64,000 nucleotides of DNA from positions 1,116,001-1,180,000 of the forward strand of contig ADAC02000001.1 in the NCBI GenBank assembly GCA_000163555.2, given 5' to 3'. Below are positions 34,348-42,477 of this stretch, piece by piece; position 1 is the stretch's first letter; every line of letters begins with the position of its first letter. A program made the position numbers and the translations under genes. Below the pieces are notes generated by a model, which saw only the letters and a program-made list of their open reading frames with translations, made no database searches and was not told where the DNA came from. This DNA is from an alpha proteobacterium HIMB114. Lineage in GTDB: Bacteria; Pseudomonadota; Alphaproteobacteria; Pelagibacterales; Pelagibacteraceae.

Positions 34348-35470
34348 TTTTAAAGTCCTCATATGTAGAGTCTAGAAAACCTTTTAAGGTTTGGAAAAAC
34401 TCTGGTTCATTTACTAAAAAAGAGTCATGACCATTATTTGTAACAATATTTACAAAACTAACTTGTGCACCTATAGAATTGAGAGCAATGACTATTTTTT
34501 TACTTTCTTCAGTTGTGTAAAGCCAGTCAGTTGAAAATGAAATAATACAAAATTTTACATTAGTGTTTTTGAAAGCTTTTGATAAATCACCATTATTTAA
34601 TTTATATAGATCAAAATAATCCATAGCTCTTGTAATATATAAATAAGAATTAGCATCAAAACGATCTACAAATGCATATCCTTGATATTTTAAATAGCTT
34701 TCAACTTGAAAGTCAGCATCAAATGAGAAGTTCAAACCGTCTCCTTCTTGCAGTTTTCTTCCAAATCTACTTTGAAGTCCTTGCTCAGATAAATAACTAA
34801 TATGACCAGCCATTCTTGCAACAGCAAGTCCATTTCTAGGAACTTTTCCTGATAAGAAATAATTTCCAGAGTCCCAATTGGGATCTGCCATAATAGCTTG
34901 TCGCGCTAATTCATTAAAAGCTATATTTTGAGCAGAGTGACTTGCCGCACATGCAATTGGTACTGAAGAAAAAGTTCTTTCAGGATACAATGAGCAAAAT
35001 TGTAAAGCCTGCATACCGCCCATTGATCCACCTAAAACTGATAAAGTTTTTTTTATTCCTAAAAAATCTAATAGGTGAGTTTGTGCACCTACCATGTCTT
35101 TGATTGTAATTACTGGAAAATCGAGACCATAAGGTTTGTTTGTTTTCGGATTAATTTCTTTTGGACCTGTGCTGCCCATACAGCCACCTAGGACATTGGC
35201 ACATATTACAAAATATTTATCGGTATCTATTGGTAATCCAGAGCCTACTACTTGATTCCACCATCCCTCTCGACCAGTCACATTATTTGTACCAGTTACA
35301 AACTGATCTCCTGACAGAGCGTGAAAAACTAAAATCGCATTTGATTTAGTTTCATCTAAGTTGCCATATGTCTCATAGGCAATATCAAATTTTTCTAAAG
35401 TTTCACCACAATCTAATTTAAGCGGTGCATTTATGGTGATTTTTTTAACTTTACTGTAATCAATATTCAT
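34331..35470 (-). CDS. metX: Homoserine O-acyltransferase MetX
   Basis: Alpha/beta-hydrolase-fold enzyme that acylates homoserine at the start of methionine synthesis. The acyl donor (acetyl- or succinyl-CoA) cannot be told from the motifs alone. The nucleophile is in LGGSMGGMQALQF near residue 148, the catalytic aspartate in FSTDWLYT near residue 317 and the histidine in NNGHDSFLV near residue 350. NVLGGCMGSTGP near residue 98 is a family block. The length is 379 residues. A SAM-II-type riboswitch leader precedes it, so methionine/SAM sufficiency should shut it down. It is translated ahead of metW, as in other alphaproteobacteria. Confidence 0.96.
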   Translation of the reverse strand: MNIDYSKVKKITINAPLKLDCGETLEKFDIAYETYGNLDETKSNAILVFHALSGDQFVTGTNNVTGREGWWNQVVGSGLPIDTDKYFVICANVLGGCMGSTGPKEINPKTNKPYGLDFPVITIKDMVGAQTHLLDFLGIKKTLSVLGGSMGGMQALQFCSLYPERTFSSVPIACAASHSAQNIAFNELARQAIMADPNWDSGNYFLSGKVPRNGLAVARMAGHISYLSEQGLQSRFGRKLQEGDGLNFSFDADFQVESYLKYQGYAFVDRFDANSYLYITRAMDYFDLYKLNNGDLSKAFKNTNVKFCIISFSTDWLYTTEESKKIVIALNSIGAQVSFVNIVTNNGHDSFLVNEPEFFQTLKGFLDSTYEDFKNENSR

Positions 35471-35476
35471 TTTTAA

Positions 35477-35493
35477 AAATCGCTTAGCGATTT
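35477..35493 (-). promoter_or_regulatory. Perfect hairpin between the riboswitch and metX start
   Basis: The minus-strand leader reads AAATCGC-TAA-GCGATTT, a perfect 7-base-pair stem with a three-base loop, followed by two more U residues. It stands between the GAGG ribosome-binding site (35494-35497) and the metX ATG (35468-35470). The linear distance from GAGG to ATG is too long for initiation, but with the stem folded it falls to roughly 6-8 bases. A weak intrinsic terminator is the alternative reading. Confidence 0.6.
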
Positions 35494-35538
35494 CCTCTTT
35501 AGCTGTTTGTTATCGCCCGCAATTCGGTAAATCGGCGG
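35494..35538 (-). promoter_or_regulatory. SAM-II-type riboswitch upstream of metX
   Basis: Transcribed on the minus strand, this leader carries the SAM-II landmarks: a GC-rich first strand CGCC, GATTTACCGAATTGC directly behind it, the returning strand GGCG, then AGCTAAAGAGG. The recalled SAM-II structure RNA from marine metagenome sequence has GATTTAACCGTATTGC and AGCTAAAAAGGG in the same order. SAM-II aptamers control metX in alphaproteobacteria, and the aptamer's 3' strand contains the GAGG ribosome-binding site, so SAM binding would block translation. The aptamer starts where the predicted promoter would start transcription. Match is by eye, not by covariance search. Confidence 0.82.
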
Positions 35539-35544
35539 TGCCGT

Positions 35545-35573
35545 TTTGTACTAAAAGGCTGATTCTTTGTCAA
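35545..35573 (-). promoter_or_regulatory. Promoter of metXW
   Basis: On the minus strand a perfect TTGACA (35568-35573) is followed after 17 bases by TACAAA (35545-35550, 4 of 6). The expected start point, about 7 bases on, coincides with the 5' edge of the SAM-II-like aptamer, which supports both calls. The divergent hisC gene must be transcribed from the remaining 50 bases or from overlapping sequence. Confidence 0.65.
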
Positions 35574-35624
35574 ACTATCAACTTCTTTTGATTGTATTCT
35601 AGAAGTGTTGTAAGTACTTGAAAA

Positions 35625-36698
35625 ATGACTTTACCAAAGCCAAAAACTGTAAATGTAGATTTGTATATTGGTGGACTATCAAATATCCAAAATGTTTCAA
35701 ATCCAGTTAAATTATCTGCGAATGAGTCTGCTCTTGGTCCTTCGCCCAAGGTTCTAGAGATATTTAAGAGTGGTTTTAATTTAAAAAAATATCCTGATGG
35801 CAAAAGTAGCAAATTAAAAGAAACAATTGCTAAAAAGTTCTCTATAAATGAAGATCAAATTCTAATTGGCTCAGGTTCTGATGAAATAATAAGTTTAATA
35901 TGCCAATCATTTTTGAATAAAGATGATGAAGTGATTATGTCCGAAGACTCATTTTTAATGTACAGAATTTACTCGCAATTAAATGGTGCAGTAGTCAGGT
36001 TTGCAAAAAATGAAAATAATAAATTTTCTGTTAGCGAAACTTTAAAGTTAGTAACAAATAAAACAAAAATAGTTTTCATTGCAAATCCTAATAATCCATC
36101 TGGAACGTATATTAATTCTGATGAGCTTTTGAAATTAAGAAAAAATTTGCCAGAAAATATTTTACTGATGGTTGACGATGCATATGCAGAATTTGTAACC
36201 AAAAATGATTATAAAAGTGGTTTAGATATTTTTAAAAATTCCAAAAATACAGTAGTTTCTAGAACTTTTTCTAAAATTTTTGGATTAGCCAATCTTAGAT
36301 TAGGATGGGGTTATGGTTCCAAAGAAATTATAGAAGCTGCAAACTTATTTCGACCTCCTTTTAATATATCTGGTATAGCTGAAAAAGCTGGATGTGCTGC
36401 AATTTTAGATGATGAATGGATTAAAAAAAATGTCGAACATAATGAGAAATGGTCAAAAATTATTTTTGAAAAAATTTCTTCAAAAAATATTATAGCAAAT
36501 GATCCTGTAGCAAATTTTTTCTTATTAAATTTTGATAATGCTAAACTTAACTCAGAACAAGCTTTTGATATATTTATAAATAATAAAATCTTACTAAGAA
36601 AAATGAATACCTATGGTATAAAAAATTCATTAAGGGTTACTATTGGTACCGATGAGGAAAATAAAACTTTTTTAGATATTTTGGATAAAAATTTTTAA
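35625..36698 (+). CDS. hisC: Histidinol-phosphate aminotransferase
   Basis: PLP-dependent class I/II aminotransferase acting on imidazole acetol phosphate in histidine synthesis; in this operon it probably also transaminates aromatic keto acids. ANPNNPSGTYI near residue 150, DDAYAEF near residue 184 and the PLP lysine in SRTFSKIFGLANLRLGWGYG near residue 215 are present. The 357-residue length fits HisC. It overlaps tyrA by one base, and a hisC paralogue next to prephenate dehydrogenase is the usual alphaproteobacterial arrangement for tyrosine and phenylalanine synthesis. It is divergent from metX. Confidence 0.92.
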   Translation: MTLPKPKTVNVDLYIGGLSNIQNVSNPVKLSANESALGPSPKVLEIFKSGFNLKKYPDGKSSKLKETIAKKFSINEDQILIGSGSDEIISLICQSFLNKDDEVIMSEDSFLMYRIYSQLNGAVVRFAKNENNKFSVSETLKLVTNKTKIVFIANPNNPSGTYINSDELLKLRKNLPENILLMVDDAYAEFVTKNDYKSGLDIFKNSKNTVVSRTFSKIFGLANLRLGWGYGSKEIIEAANLFRPPFNISGIAEKAGCAAILDDEWIKKNVEHNEKWSKIIFEKISSKNIIANDPVANFFLLNFDNAKLNSEQAFDIFINNKILLRKMNTYGIKNSLRVTIGTDEENKTFLDILDKNF

Positions 36699-37570
36699 TG
36701 AATAATATTACAATAATTGGAATTGGTTTAATTGGCTCTTCTCTTGCTAGAGCAATCAGGCACAATTATTCAAAAGTTTTGATTAACTTTATTGATGTGT
36801 CAGAGGATAATCTTAAAAAAAGTAAAAGTTTATCTTTGGCAGATAGTTACAATACTAAAATTAACTCGGACGTTGAGAAATCAGAATTTATTTTTATTTG
36901 TACACCAATAAGTGCTTACAAAAGTATTTTTGATGATCTTTCAAAACTTAATTTAGATCAAACAATTATAACAGATGTTGGATCATCTAAGGTTGAGGTC
37001 ATAAAGCTAGCGAATGAATTTCTAAAGAATAAAGTTTTTGTACCAGGTCATCCGATTGCGGGAACTGAAAAAAGTGGTCCGGAAAATGGATTTAAAGATT
37101 TGTTTAAAAACAAATGGTTTATTTCAAATACTTGCGAACTTTGTGACGAAACACACATAAAAAAAGTTAATGATATTTGGAAAAATTTAGGATCAAAAAT
37201 AGAAACAATGAATTCTAAAGATCACGATTCTATTATGGCCATAACAAGTCATATACCTCATTTGATCGCCTATAACATTGTAGGTACTGCAAGTGAGTTA
37301 GAAGACGACATTAAGTCTGAAGTTATAAAATTTAGTGCCAGTGGGTTCAGGGACTTTACTAGGATTGCCTCTTCAGACCCTACTATGTGGAGAGATATTA
37401 TGTTGAGCAATAAAACTGAAATTATCTCATTATTAGAAAAGTTTAATAGTGACTTATCTAAAATCTTAGACGCAATTAAAAGTAATGATGGAAAGTTTTT
37501 ATTTGAAAAATTTAAAAAAACAAAAGAAATAAGAGAAAAAATTATTGAAGCAGGTTTAGATAAAAATTAA
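36698..37570 (+). CDS. tyrA: Prephenate/arogenate dehydrogenase
   Basis: NAD-dependent oxidative decarboxylation of prephenate (or arogenate) in tyrosine synthesis. The dinucleotide motif IIGIGLIGSSLARAIR is at the N-terminus, and the family block VPGHPIAGTEKSGPENGFKDLF is near residues 113-134, followed by the helical dimerisation domain with AITSHIPHLIAYNIVG near residue 180. There is no fused chorismate mutase. The length is 290 residues. Translation is coupled to hisC through TAATG. The end overlaps the convergent plsC by 4 bases. Confidence 0.93.
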   Translation: MNNITIIGIGLIGSSLARAIRHNYSKVLINFIDVSEDNLKKSKSLSLADSYNTKINSDVEKSEFIFICTPISAYKSIFDDLSKLNLDQTIITDVGSSKVEVIKLANEFLKNKVFVPGHPIAGTEKSGPENGFKDLFKNKWFISNTCELCDETHIKKVNDIWKNLGSKIETMNSKDHDSIMAITSHIPHLIAYNIVGTASELEDDIKSEVIKFSASGFRDFTRIASSDPTMWRDIMLSNKTEIISLLEKFNSDLSKILDAIKSNDGKFLFEKFKKTKEIREKIIEAGLDKN

Positions 37571-38253
37571 TTGTAAAAAGATTCTTCAAGTTTTTTCAAA
37601 AATTCTTCTCCTGTTAGATTTGGCTCAATAATATCTTTAAAGATAAAATTAATTTCTCCAGGATATTTTAAAAAACTTTTTTTTGGCCAAACCTTACCAG
37701 TATCTAGTTTAATTGGCAGACAGGCTATATTTAAGTTTTCATATATTCTTCTAGCGCCCTTTTTAAGTGGAACATTTTCATTGTAAGGTACTCGAGTTCC
37801 TTGAGGAAAAATGATTAACGTTTTTCCATTAGAAATATTTTGCATGATTTGGTCTGAAAAATTTAAGTTATTTTTAGTAATTTTCCCACGATCAATTGGA
37901 ATACAATTTAGTTTTTTTAAGCACCAACCAAACACTGGAATACTCATTAATTCTTTTTTAAGAACAAAAAAATTGTTCGGTACTATGTAATTATATACAA
38001 AAGTTTCAAACATTGATTGATGTGCAGAAGCGATAAAAAATTTATGTTCAGTTTTTAGTTTTTCAGATCCTATAATATTTACTTTAGTATTTAGTAAAAT
38101 CTTACACAAAAAAATAAAATACCAGCCCAATAATGAACTTAATTTTCTTAAAAAAGATGATGGCAAAATTAAAAGTGGTATTGAAATTAAGCAACAAGTA
38201 ATAATTCCCAGATATAAAAATATATTAAATATTAAAGATCTAAAAAAAATCAC
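37567..38253 (-). CDS. plsC: 1-acyl-sn-glycerol-3-phosphate acyltransferase
   Basis: Membrane-bound acyltransferase that makes phosphatidic acid from lysophosphatidic acid. A long hydrophobic N-terminal segment spans residues 5-50. The acyltransferase motifs are SAHQSMFETFVYN near residue 75 (in place of the usual HX4D, as in other alphaproteobacterial PlsC proteins), CIPIDRGK near residue 116 and FPQGTRVPYNE near residue 149. The length is 228 residues. The start is GTG at 38253, 1 base after the lysA stop, so it is probably coupled to lysA. Confidence 0.9.
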   Translation of the reverse strand: MIFFRSLIFNIFLYLGIITCCLISIPLLILPSSFLRKLSSLLGWYFIFLCKILLNTKVNIIGSEKLKTEHKFFIASAHQSMFETFVYNYIVPNNFFVLKKELMSIPVFGWCLKKLNCIPIDRGKITKNNLNFSDQIMQNISNGKTLIIFPQGTRVPYNENVPLKKGARRIYENLNIACLPIKLDTGKVWPKKSFLKYPGEINFIFKDIIEPNLTGEEFLKKLEESFYN

Positions 38254-38254
38254 T

Positions 38255-39487
38255 TTAGACTATATTTTCAATTTTCTGTCTTTTTCTTACAGACTTTAAT
38301 TTCTTTTTATCTACAATAATTTCTTCTATTAAAGGGCGCATATTATAATTAGAACTTAAAGTTCTTCCGTATGCACCGCAGTTTGTAATGCATACTAAGT
38401 CTTCTTCTTTAAGAATTGAATAGTTTTTATAAATTCCAAAAGTATCACTACTTTCACAAATAGGGCCTACAAATTCAATTTTTTTATTGAATTTTTTAAA
38501 ATTTTTTTCAATTGGTAAAATTTCATGAAAGGCTTCATAGATAGCAGATCTTGCCATATCATTCATTCCTGTATCTATAATAATAAAATACTTTTCTCGC
38601 GTTTTTTTTACATAAATAACTTTTGAGATTATTATTCCAGCATTACCCGTTAAGAATCTTCCTATCTCAAAAATTATTTTAACCTTTTGTTTCTTATAAA
38701 ACTTTGCAACTTCTTTTCCAAATTTTTTAAAATCAAAGTTTTTATCACCTTTAAAATAAGGAATTCCCATTCCTCCACCTAAATCTACATAATCAACTTC
38801 ATGATTAGTTTTTCCTAATTTTAATAAAAGTTTAGATATTAATTTCAAAACTTTTTTATAAGCACCTATATCTTTAATTTGACTTCCAATATGAACACTT
38901 AATAAGTGGATTTTAATATTTTTGAGATTTTTTTTTGAATTTAAAATTTGAAAAAAATCACTGATACTTACTCCAAATTTGTTAACCTTGGTTCCTGTTG
39001 CTATTTTTTTGTTTGTTTTAGCCTTAATGTCAGGATTAATTCTAATACCTATTTTAACGATTTTATTTAATTTTTTTGAAATTTTATTTATTGAAAGAAT
39101 CTCACTTTCTGACTCAGCATTAATTGACAATATTCCCTTTTGAATAGCAAATTTTATTTCATCCTCAGTTTTGCCGACTCCAGAAAATACTATTTTTTTT
39201 GGACTAATTCCTGCTTTTAGTGCTAATTTTAATTCTCCAGCAGATACAACATCTGCTCCAACATTATTTTTTTTTAATTCTCTTATTACTTGGATATTGG
39301 AATTAGCTTTAACAGCGTAGCAAATTAGTGGATTACTTTTCTTTAAAGATGATTGAACTAACTTAATATTTTTTTTTATCTGGTCTGCTGAATAAATATA
39401 AAATGGAGTTTTATGTTTTTTTGCAATTTTTTTTAAATCAAAATTATTTATAAAAAGCTTTTTATTTTTGGTCTTTAAGTAATCCAT
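38255..39487 (-). CDS. lysA: Diaminopimelate decarboxylase
   Basis: PLP enzyme for the last step of lysine synthesis. The PLP lysine is in CYAVKANSN near residue 58; LLSVHIGSQI is near residue 199, DLGGGMGIPY near residue 235, and GPICESSDTFG near residue 348 is the C-terminal active-site block. The length is 410 residues. Only 6 bases separate it from the LptM-like lipoprotein gene, matching the widely seen lptM-lysA order. Confidence 0.96.
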   Translation of the reverse strand: MDYLKTKNKKLFINNFDLKKIAKKHKTPFYIYSADQIKKNIKLVQSSLKKSNPLICYAVKANSNIQVIRELKKNNVGADVVSAGELKLALKAGISPKKIVFSGVGKTEDEIKFAIQKGILSINAESESEILSINKISKKLNKIVKIGIRINPDIKAKTNKKIATGTKVNKFGVSISDFFQILNSKKNLKNIKIHLLSVHIGSQIKDIGAYKKVLKLISKLLLKLGKTNHEVDYVDLGGGMGIPYFKGDKNFDFKKFGKEVAKFYKKQKVKIIFEIGRFLTGNAGIIISKVIYVKKTREKYFIIIDTGMNDMARSAIYEAFHEILPIEKNFKKFNKKIEFVGPICESSDTFGIYKNYSILKEEDLVCITNCGAYGRTLSSNYNMRPLIEEIIVDKKKLKSVRKRQKIENIV

Positions 39488-39493
39488 TTAGAT

Positions 39494-39607
39494 TTAGGAT
39501 TGTTTTAAAATTAAATTAGTTTTCTCTTGGTAAACAGGCGGCCCCTTTTTTCCACACGAAGTAAACATAAATGATAAAATTAATACTAAGAGAGATATTT
39601 TTTTCAT
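39494..39607 (-). CDS. LptM-like small lipoprotein
   Basis: A 37-residue open frame starting with ATG at 39607, 4 bases inside argH (ATGA). It reads as a lipoprotein: basic start MKKISLL, hydrophobic core, and lipobox FTSC with the cysteine at residue 18. The sequence CGKKGPPVY directly after the cysteine matches the LptM/YifL signature (CGxKGPLY). LptM helps mature the LptDE lipopolysaccharide translocon. Its place between argH and lysA agrees with the common lptM-lysA pairing. Too short for most gene finders, hence easy to miss. The family call rests on the motif and position. Confidence 0.85.
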   Translation of the reverse strand: MKKISLLVLILSFMFTSCGKKGPPVYQEKTNLILKQS

Positions 39608-40992
39608 TTAAATTCCTTTTTTAATTTCTTTAACATTTTAACTACATTTTTTATTGAAGTTCCACCATAAGAGGTTTTGGAATTAACAGAATTTTCAATT
39701 TTTAAAGCTTTTATCACATCAGGTTTGATTAATTTGTCAATTTTCTTAATTTCAGAGAAGCTTAATTGATTTAAAGATAAATTTTTCTTTTCTGCGACAT
39801 TAACTAATTTTGCAGATTTTTTATGCGCCTCTCTAAAACTTAAACCTTTTTTTACGAGATAGTCTGCAAAATCTGTAGCAGTTGTGTACCCATAATTTGC
39901 AAATTTTTTCATAATTGCTTTGTTGGGAGATATACTTTCTACCAATTCTTTTGCTATTTTAAGATTTAAATTTAATATTTTAAAAGTTTCAAATACCGGC
40001 TTCTTATCTTCTTGCATATCTTTGAAGTAAGACAAAGGTAATCCTTTCATTGTAACTAATAGAGAGTTTAAGTTTCCATATATAGCGCCAGATTTACCTC
40101 TTAATAGTTCGGCGCCATCCGGGTTTTTTTTCTGAGGCATGATTGATGAACCTGTAAGCATTTTATCGTTAATGTTGATCATATTGACAATATCTGAGTT
40201 CCATAAAATAATTTCTTCAGCAAGTCTTGATAAGTGCATGGAGCAAAGACTTGATACAAATAAAAATTCTATCGCATAATCTCTATCAGACACTCCATCT
40301 ATTGAATTATCAGTTGGTTTTAAAAACCCTAATTGTTTTGAAGTATAAAATCTGTCGATTGCGAAACCTGTTCCTGCTAGTGCAGCAGATCCTAAAGGAT
40401 TCTCAGATGTATTTTTGATCACATTCGTAAATTTTTTATGATCTCTTTTGAACATTTCAATATACGCCAATAGATAATGGGAAAATAAAACTGGTTGAGC
40501 ATTTTTTAAATGTGTAAAGCCAGGCATAATCACATTTTTATTTTTTTCAGCTAATTTTATTAATGCTTTAATTAATTTTTTAATTTCTATGTTTAAATTT
40601 TGTGAGGCATCAATGACCCATAATTTAAAGTCTGTAGTAACCTGGTCATTTCTTGATCTTGCTATATGTAAAAATCCTGCGGTTGGTCCAATAATTTCAA
40701 AAAGTCTTTTTTCTATGTTCAAATGGATATCCTCATTTGATTGTGAAAATTTAAACTTTTTTGATTGAATTTCTTTTCTAATTTTTTCAAGTCCATTTAC
40801 AATTTTTTTAGAGATATCTGATTTGATAATTTTTTGTTTTGCTAGCATTTTACAATGAGCAATAGAACCATTGATATCTTGTTGATATAATTCTTTATCG
40901 ACATCTATTGATGCATTTATTTTAGTTAAAAGTTCTGAAGGTTTAGATTTCATTCTTGTACCCCAAACTTTATTTGTTTTAGTTTTGCCCAT
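39604..40992 (-). CDS. argH: Argininosuccinate lyase
   Basis: Cleaves argininosuccinate to arginine and fumarate. The fumarase/ASL superfamily motif GSSIMPQKKNPDGAELLRG is near residue 280 and carries the catalytic serine; HIARSRNDQVTTDFKLWV is near residue 108. The length is 462 residues. It is divergent from a TlpA-like thioredoxin gene, the order usual in alphaproteobacteria, and leads into the lipoprotein gene and lysA. Confidence 0.97.
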   Translation of the reverse strand: MGKTKTNKVWGTRMKSKPSELLTKINASIDVDKELYQQDINGSIAHCKMLAKQKIIKSDISKKIVNGLEKIRKEIQSKKFKFSQSNEDIHLNIEKRLFEIIGPTAGFLHIARSRNDQVTTDFKLWVIDASQNLNIEIKKLIKALIKLAEKNKNVIMPGFTHLKNAQPVLFSHYLLAYIEMFKRDHKKFTNVIKNTSENPLGSAALAGTGFAIDRFYTSKQLGFLKPTDNSIDGVSDRDYAIEFLFVSSLCSMHLSRLAEEIILWNSDIVNMININDKMLTGSSIMPQKKNPDGAELLRGKSGAIYGNLNSLLVTMKGLPLSYFKDMQEDKKPVFETFKILNLNLKIAKELVESISPNKAIMKKFANYGYTTATDFADYLVKKGLSFREAHKKSAKLVNVAEKKNLSLNQLSFSEIKKIDKLIKPDVIKALKIENSVNSKTSYGGTSIKNVVKMLKKLKKEFK

Positions 40993-41011
40993 ATTAATTT
41001 AATATTAATTT

Positions 41012-41542
41012 ATGTTTCGCAATTTTATATTATTTTTATTTATATTTTTTATTCTTAATACTAATAGTGGATATTCACAACCCAATATAAGTAAATCGTT
41101 TACCAACATAATACTTCAAAAAAATCCAAAATTACTACCGAACATCGAGGTTAAAAACAAAGATGGTAAAACAATCATTTTTAATGATTTTTCCTCAAAA
41201 TTAACTCTAATTAATTTCTGGGCGACATGGTGCGCTCCTTGCAAAAAAGAACTTCCAAAGCTAGATCGTTTATATGATCAAACATCTCGAGATCAGTTAA
41301 AGATAATTTTAATTAATATAGAAAAAAAGAAATTTGAGGATATTCAAAGTTTTTTAGATAATCTTTCAATTAAAAATTTAACAAGTTATTTTGATAATAA
41401 TTTAAAGTTAACTAGAGAGTTTGGATTAAGAGGTATACCAATAACATTAATTGTAAATTCAGACAAAAAAGAAGTTGCAAGAGTTATAGGTGATCTTGAC
41501 TTTACAGATCCAAAATTTATTGAATGGGTTAAGTCTTATTAG
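41012..41542 (+). CDS. TlpA-like periplasmic thioredoxin
   Basis: Secreted or membrane-anchored disulfide reductase of the TlpA/ResA group. A signal peptide or anchor covers residues 1-22 (FILFLFIFFILNTNSGYS). The thioredoxin active site is NFWATWCAPCKKELP near residues 70-84, and the cis-proline loop is GLRGIPITLIVN near residue 142. The length is 176 residues. Genes of this type beside argH in alphaproteobacteria are often named TlpA and serve cytochrome c oxidase or cytochrome c maturation; the partner here is unknown. Confidence 0.88.
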   Translation: MFRNFILFLFIFFILNTNSGYSQPNISKSFTNIILQKNPKLLPNIEVKNKDGKTIIFNDFSSKLTLINFWATWCAPCKKELPKLDRLYDQTSRDQLKIILINIEKKKFEDIQSFLDNLSIKNLTSYFDNNLKLTREFGLRGIPITLIVNSDKKEVARVIGDLDFTDPKFIEWVKSY

Positions 41543-41746
41543 TTATTTGCCCGTTACATATGCTAAAGACATTAAAATCACTATGGCACAAAATTGAAGC
41601 ATTATTCTCATTTGCATTAATTTGTTACTCTTTCTCTTGCTATCTAAATCACCGCCTTTAAAAAACGTTTTTAACCCTCTGATAAGAACTACAGCTACTG
41701 ATATCATAGCTAAAATAGCAATAAATTTTAATGTATTTTCTGACAT
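41543..41746 (-). CDS. Twin transmembrane helix protein, HIG1-like
   Basis: Small inner-membrane protein of 67 residues from the ATG at 41746. Two hydrophobic helices (about residues 6-24 and 44-64) flank a basic loop, and the motif SNKLMQMRIMLQFCAI matches the hypoxia-induced HIG1-type proteins of alphaproteobacteria, which relate to mitochondrial respiratory supercomplex factors. A TTG-started version 13 residues longer is possible but lacks support. The stop touches the tlpA-like stop on the other strand. Role in respiration is inferred from the family only. Confidence 0.75.
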   Translation of the reverse strand: MSENTLKFIAILAMISVAVVLIRGLKTFFKGGDLDSKRKSNKLMQMRIMLQFCAIVILMSLAYVTGK

Positions 41747-41788
41747 TGGTTTGTCTCTAGCATAAAAAAGTATTAAAGATAACAAAAA

Positions 41789-42433
41789 ATGTCTCTTAAA
41801 TATTTAGAATTAAAAAATACATCAGAGAAGTGCAGTAAATTAATTTTCATTTTACATGGGTATGGAGCAGATTCTAATGATTTGTTTTCAATTGCCACAT
41901 ATTGGCAAAGATTTTTGCCAGATGCTTTTTTTTGCGTTCCAAACGCTCCAAATTCATGTCAAGTTAACCCGGCTGGATTTGAGTGGTTTGATTTGATGCA
42001 AACAGATAACGATAAAATTACTCAAGAAAGTTTAGTTTCTTTAGAAAAACTTCAAGAAACAATTGATCAAAAATTAGATGATCTTAAAATAGAGCATAAC
42101 AAATTAATTCTAGTTGGTTTTTCCCAAGGAACTATGATGAGCGTCCAGTATGCAATAAGACAGAAGAAAAAAATTGCTGGTGTGCTAGGATATTCAGGCA
42201 AGATTTATAATTACGAATTATTAGAAAAAGAACTAACTTCTAAACCTAGAATGAGATTTTTGCATGGCAATATTGATGAAATAGTTCCAATAGATGAAAT
42301 GTATAAATCAGTTGAATTTTTGAAAAAAAAAGATTTCGAAGTTGATTGTAAAGCTTATGAGGGCTTAGGACATTCTATATCGCCAGACGGTTTGAGTGAT
42401 GGACTAGACTTTATAAAAAACTTAACTTCATAA
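41789..42433 (+). CDS. Carboxylesterase/phospholipase, YpfH-like
   Basis: Alpha/beta hydrolase of the small carboxylesterase family (phospholipase/carboxylesterase, EstB/YpfH). The oxyanion region is IFILHGYGADSNDLF near residue 20, the nucleophile serine is in LVGFSQGTMMSVQ near residue 113, the acid is in GNIDEIVPID near residue 172 and the histidine in EGLGHSISPDGL near residue 197. The length is 214 residues. The natural ester is unknown. It stands alone, divergent from the HIG1-like gene. Confidence 0.88.
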   Translation: MSLKYLELKNTSEKCSKLIFILHGYGADSNDLFSIATYWQRFLPDAFFCVPNAPNSCQVNPAGFEWFDLMQTDNDKITQESLVSLEKLQETIDQKLDDLKIEHNKLILVGFSQGTMMSVQYAIRQKKKIAGVLGYSGKIYNYELLEKELTSKPRMRFLHGNIDEIVPIDEMYKSVEFLKKKDFEVDCKAYEGLGHSISPDGLSDGLDFIKNLTS

Positions 42434-42477
42434 AAGTTTAACTTGCGATTAGTTATAAATATATGTAATTTTTAAAT

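Noticed and set aside
40980-41012. Short AT repeats (ATATTAATTT twice) between argH and the TlpA-like gene
   Set aside because: A two-copy direct repeat of ten A/T bases is expected by chance in this composition.
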